16,680 bases of DNA from Flavobacteriaceae bacterium (GTDB taxonomy: Bacteria; Bacteroidota; Bacteroidia; Flavobacteriales; Flavobacteriaceae). Shown piece after piece: positions 13,953 through 16,680 of the stretch. The stretch covers positions 1-16,680 of the forward strand of contig JADHLU010000005.1 of NCBI GenBank assembly GCA_016780435.1, written 5' to 3'. Each line of letters opens with the position of its first letter. Within the stretch, counting starts at the first letter, position 1. The notes under the pieces are model-generated. The model saw only the letters and a list, made by a program, of their open reading frames with translations. It was not told where the DNA came from and ran no database searches. The position numbers and the translations under genes were made by a program.

Positions 13953-15587
13953 ATGACCAAGTCTAAAAAGCAGCTAACCCGCGAAATTCACCATCGAAAC
14001 GAGGTAAAAGCACTTAACGAAAAGCGCGACAGAATCGCTCTTGGAGGCGGAGCTTCTAAACTGAAGAAGCAGCACGATCAAGGAAAGATGACTGCCAGGG
14101 AGCGGCTAGACTTTTTGTTTGACCACCCTACTGAAGTAATAGAAATTGGGCAACTGGCTGCTGATAATATGTACCTGGATCACGGAGGTTGCCCTTCGGC
14201 AGGCGTGATTGTGCAAATAGGAAAAATCAATGGTCGACTGTGCATAGCGGTGGCTAACGACGCATCGGTAAAAGCAGGCGCTTGGTTTCCGATGACAGCG
14301 AAGAAAAACCTGCGCGCTCAAGAAATCGCTATAGAGAACCGAATTCCGATTATTTATTTGGTAGACAGTGCCGGTGTCTATCTGCCGTTACAAGACGAGA
14401 GCTTTGCAGACAAGGAGCACTTTGGGCGCATTTTCAGAAATAATGCGAAGATGAGCAGTATGGGCATCACCCAGATTGCAGCTATAATGGGCTCTTGTGT
14501 GGCCGGAGGCGCCTACCTACCCATAATGAGCGATGAAGCCATAATTGTTGAAAAAACGGGTTCTATTTTTCTAGCTGGACCTTACCTGGTAAAGGCTGCG
14601 GTTGGAGAAGATGTAGACAAAGAAACCCTAGGCGGAGCACACACGCACAGCTCTATTTCTGGGGTGGTTGATTATGCGGTACCCTCAGATCAAGCAGCTT
14701 TAGAAAAGATTCAATCCCTAATTGGGAAACTAAGTGAAACAGCAAGTGCAGGATTCAATCGCGCGGTGTCTCAGGCCCCCAAGAGAGCGCTTGAAGAGGT
14801 GTACACCCTATTGCCAGAGAGCCGATCTGAGCCCTATGACATGACTGAGCTTATCGAGAGTCTTGTCGATGCCGATTCTTTTGAGCCGTACAAAGAAAAC
14901 TACGGCAAGACCCTGATAACAGGGTACGCCCGTATAGACGGATGGGCCGTAGGCCTAGTCGCCAATGAACGCAAGGTGACCAAAAATGCCAAAGGCGAGA
15001 TGCAAATTGGAGGAGTAATCTATTCTGACTCAGCCGACAAGGCCACCCGGTTTATCGCCAACTGCAACCAAAAGCGCATTCCTCTCGTGTTCTTACAAGA
15101 TGTAACCGGCTTTATGGTCGGCAGTAAAAGCGAGCATCAAGGCATCATTAAAGACGGAGCAAAGCTGGTTAATGCGGTAAGCAATTCTGTGGTTCCGAAG
15201 TTTACCATTATTGTTGGTAATTCATATGGAGCCGGTAATTATGCCATGTGCGGAAAAGCCTATGATCCGCGTCTCATTTTTTCGTGGCCGTCAGCCGAAA
15301 TTGCCGTAATGAGCGGTCAGTCTGCCTCGCGAGTTCTACTGCAAATTGAAGAGGGTAAATACGCACAGAGCAAAAAGACGCTGACTGATGAAGATAAGGC
15401 TGCTTTACTTCAAAATATTGAGGCCAAATACACCGAGACGACTTCACCATACTACGCTGCTGCACGCCTGTGGACAGATGGCATCATCGACCCTGTTGAA
15501 ACGCGCAGACACCTCTCATTGGGCATAGAAATGGCCAATAACAATCCCCATCAAGAGGCCTTTTCTATGGGCCTACTACAGGTCTAG
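13953..15587 (+). CDS. Acyl-CoA carboxylase, carboxyltransferase (beta) subunit, methylcrotonyl-CoA carboxylase type
   Basis: Carboxyltransferase half of a biotin-dependent acyl-CoA carboxylase: it moves CO2 from carboxybiotin to an acyl-CoA. The 544-residue product has the two crotonase-like halves expected. The N half contains KMTARERLDFL (45-55), ANDASVKAGAWFPMT (101-115), YLVDSAGVYLP (135-145) and the oxyanion loop GSCVAGGAYLP (180-190). The C half contains FLQDVTGFMVG (380-390), DGAKLVNAVS (401-410) and GNSYGAGNYAMCGKAYDPR (422-440). The SAGVYLP, AGGAYLP and SYGAGNYAMCG blocks are closest to methylcrotonyl-CoA carboxylase beta (leucine breakdown), but propionyl or related acyl-CoA substrates cannot be excluded. 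No biotin carboxylase or biotin carrier gene is in the window. A GTG at 13884 would add 23 residues of unconserved basic sequence; ATG 13953 gives MTKSKKQLTREI and is preferred. Its stop overlaps menE tail-to-tail. Confidence 0.9.
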   Translation: MTKSKKQLTREIHHRNEVKALNEKRDRIALGGGASKLKKQHDQGKMTARERLDFLFDHPTEVIEIGQLAADNMYLDHGGCPSAGVIVQIGKINGRLCIAVANDASVKAGAWFPMTAKKNLRAQEIAIENRIPIIYLVDSAGVYLPLQDESFADKEHFGRIFRNNAKMSSMGITQIAAIMGSCVAGGAYLPIMSDEAIIVEKTGSIFLAGPYLVKAAVGEDVDKETLGGAHTHSSISGVVDYAVPSDQAALEKIQSLIGKLSETASAGFNRAVSQAPKRALEEVYTLLPESRSEPYDMTELIESLVDADSFEPYKENYGKTLITGYARIDGWAVGLVANERKVTKNAKGEMQIGGVIYSDSADKATRFIANCNQKRIPLVFLQDVTGFMVGSKSEHQGIIKDGAKLVNAVSNSVVPKFTIIVGNSYGAGNYAMCGKAYDPRLIFSWPSAEIAVMSGQSASRVLLQIEEGKYAQSKKTLTDEDKAALLQNIEAKYTETTSPYYAAARLWTDGIIDPVETRRHLSLGIEMANNNPHQEAFSMGLLQV

Positions 15588-16643
15588 TTGGGCTAGGGTT
15601 TTTACGCGATCTATTTTATGTGTAGGCGTGTAACTAAACTGCTTTAGCATCCACACCTTTTTTGGTTTTTCGTAGCCCTTCCAATTCACCTGATCCAGCA
15701 GTTGGTGCACTTCGTTGGCCCGAGCGGGTTCATCCCCTTCGATAAAAAGAGTGATTTGTTGGCCTAGGGTTTCATGAGAACATCCGGCCACAAAGAAGTT
15801 TTCAGCCAGTAAATGCTGAATTTTTTGCTCGATTTGCTCCGGAAAAAACTTAACGCCACCAGAATTTATCGCGTGGTCAACACGCCCTAAGTAACTAAAC
15901 TGAGTTTCAGAAGCAAGCCGAACACGGTCTGAAGTAATTAGTGGACTCTGCTTTAAATGAGGAGCATGAATGATCAGGTTTTGCGCATCCCCTAAAGAAA
16001 ACTTAATAGGGCCAATGGCACTAAAATAAGGAGCTTCGACCGGAAACCGATTTCTCAACGCTACATGAGACAAAGTTTCTGTCATACCGTAGCTCTCAAC
16101 TATAGTTAAGTTGAGGTTTTCAGGTATAGCTGACAGTTGCTCCTTGGTCAGGGGTGCTCCGCCCACCAACAAGGTCTTAACCTTATTTAGGTGATTTAGC
16201 GAATGAGACAATTGGTACGGAGTCAAAGCCACAAAATCAAAAAAACCCTCAGGCTTCGTTTCAAAGTGCTCCAAGGGCCCAGAATCAGGTTCGGTGACAT
16301 AAAGATCTAGGCCTCCCCTCATAGCCCTAACGAGCATCATGAGCCCAGATATTGCGGTGATCGGAAGGCACAATAAGACTCGCGATAAAGGCGTTAAGTT
16401 GAACTGATCGAGTGTTAGATCAGCCGACGCGATAAGTTCTTGTCGATCTAAAGTGAAGGTCTTAGGAGCACCAGTAGATCCCGATGACTGCACCTGAACC
16501 AAAGCCGACTCATCACTGAGTTTTGCCGCCAGATCAACCACTTGTTGAAGAAAGACGTTCGAGGGTTGAGAGCGGTTTGCATTTTCATACGCTTGAATAA
16601 TCTCAAAGTCTAAGCCGTTAATTTTAAAATCAGCGTGCCACAT
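15576..16643 (-). CDS. menE: o-Succinylbenzoate--CoA ligase, short Bacteroidota form
   Basis: AMP-forming ligase that activates o-succinylbenzoate with CoA in menaquinone synthesis, in the cytoplasm. Adenylate-forming motifs in order: P-loop SSGSTGAPK (53-61), A5 SYGMTET (184-190), A7 TSDRVR (237-242), A8 hinge YLGRVDHAINSGGVKFFPEQ (251-270) and A10 PTHKIDR with the catalytic Lys343. At 355 residues it is shorter than the roughly 450-500 of proteobacterial or bacillar MenE, mostly at the N-terminus, a size I recall for the Bacteroidota enzyme. The chemistry is certain; the MenE assignment rests on size, motif spacing and the SGGVKF hinge, and a different short acyl-CoA ligase is the alternative. 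The ATG at 16643 follows a stop of a probable upstream gene after three bases (TAATCGATG). The 3' end overlaps the convergent carboxyltransferase gene by 12 bases. Confidence 0.85.
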   Translation of the reverse strand: MWHADFKINGLDFEIIQAYENANRSQPSNVFLQQVVDLAAKLSDESALVQVQSSGSTGAPKTFTLDRQELIASADLTLDQFNLTPLSRVLLCLPITAISGLMMLVRAMRGGLDLYVTEPDSGPLEHFETKPEGFFDFVALTPYQLSHSLNHLNKVKTLLVGGAPLTKEQLSAIPENLNLTIVESYGMTETLSHVALRNRFPVEAPYFSAIGPIKFSLGDAQNLIIHAPHLKQSPLITSDRVRLASETQFSYLGRVDHAINSGGVKFFPEQIEQKIQHLLAENFFVAGCSHETLGQQITLFIEGDEPARANEVHQLLDQVNWKGYEKPKKVWMLKQFSYTPTHKIDRVKTLAQLDL

Positions 16644-16646
16644 CGA

Positions 16647-16679
16647 TTAAATCTTTCCGAAAAGTTTTAATCCGATTGA
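16647..16679 (-). CDS. Possible C-terminal end of the gene upstream of menE
   Basis: On the reverse strand the last bases read SIGLKLFGKI followed by TAA (16647-16649), three bases before the menE ATG. A stop so close to the next start is typical of an operon, so this is probably the end of another gene, perhaps of menaquinone synthesis. Ten residues are too few to identify it. A second frame, open to the edge, ends at a TGA inside menE and cannot be excluded. Confidence 0.3.
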   Translation of the reverse strand, partial: SIGLKLFGKI

Positions 16680-16680
16680 G

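Noticed and set aside
1..16680. Mobile elements, CRISPR arrays, tRNA or defence systems
   Set aside because: No transposase, integrase, direct-repeat array, tRNA-like fold or defence-gene motif was seen; nearly all of the sequence is explained by ordinary chromosomal genes.

Overview
The window looks like an ordinary, gene-dense stretch of a Bacteroidota chromosome, most likely from a flavobacterium-like organism (Flavobacteriales). The indications are a carboxypeptidase-regulatory-domain TonB-dependent receptor, a secreted met-zincin of the family common in Bacteroidota, the short Bacteroidota-type MenE, several TAnnTTTG promoter boxes typical of the phylum, and the near absence of Shine-Dalgarno sequences in front of start codons. 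The genus cannot be fixed from this sequence. I see no mobile element, phage gene, CRISPR array, rRNA or tRNA, and no obvious transferred island.

Layout, left to right. Bases 1-453 (minus) hold the N-terminal part of a PLP enzyme of the cysteine synthase / cystathionine beta-synthase family, cut by the window edge. Bases 484-4978 (minus) hold two proteases in tandem: a secreted HExxHxxGxxH zinc protease followed by cytoplasmic oligopeptidase B. Divergent from them (plus), prfB (release factor 2) starts at 5067 and must be read through an in-frame TGA by the classic programmed +1 frameshift. It is followed by a small secreted lysine-tailed protein and a TonB-dependent outer-membrane receptor, whose start overlaps the preceding stop by ATGA. 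A perfect 21-bp hairpin then serves as terminator between the receptor and a small minus-strand membrane protein of 56 residues.

From 9518 a well-formed promoter drives fumC (class II fumarase), which ends at a second bidirectional terminator. Minus-strand genes follow: a membrane-anchored coiled-coil protein with its own promoter, ettA (an ABC-F translation factor) and, just upstream of ettA, a 58-residue two-helix membrane protein. The carboxyltransferase subunit of a methylcrotonyl-CoA-carboxylase-type enzyme runs on the plus strand and overlaps tail-to-tail by 12 bp with menE (menaquinone synthesis), which ends the window. A few bases of a probable upstream partner of menE remain at the right edge.

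Functionally these are mostly housekeeping genes: translation (prfB, ettA), the TCA cycle (fumC), acyl-CoA carboxylation, menaquinone, protein turnover, and envelope transport. I did not find a new multi-gene system. The points most worth a second look are the RF2 frameshift site in an SD-poor genome, two short conserved-looking membrane genes, and the unusual start of the PLP enzyme.
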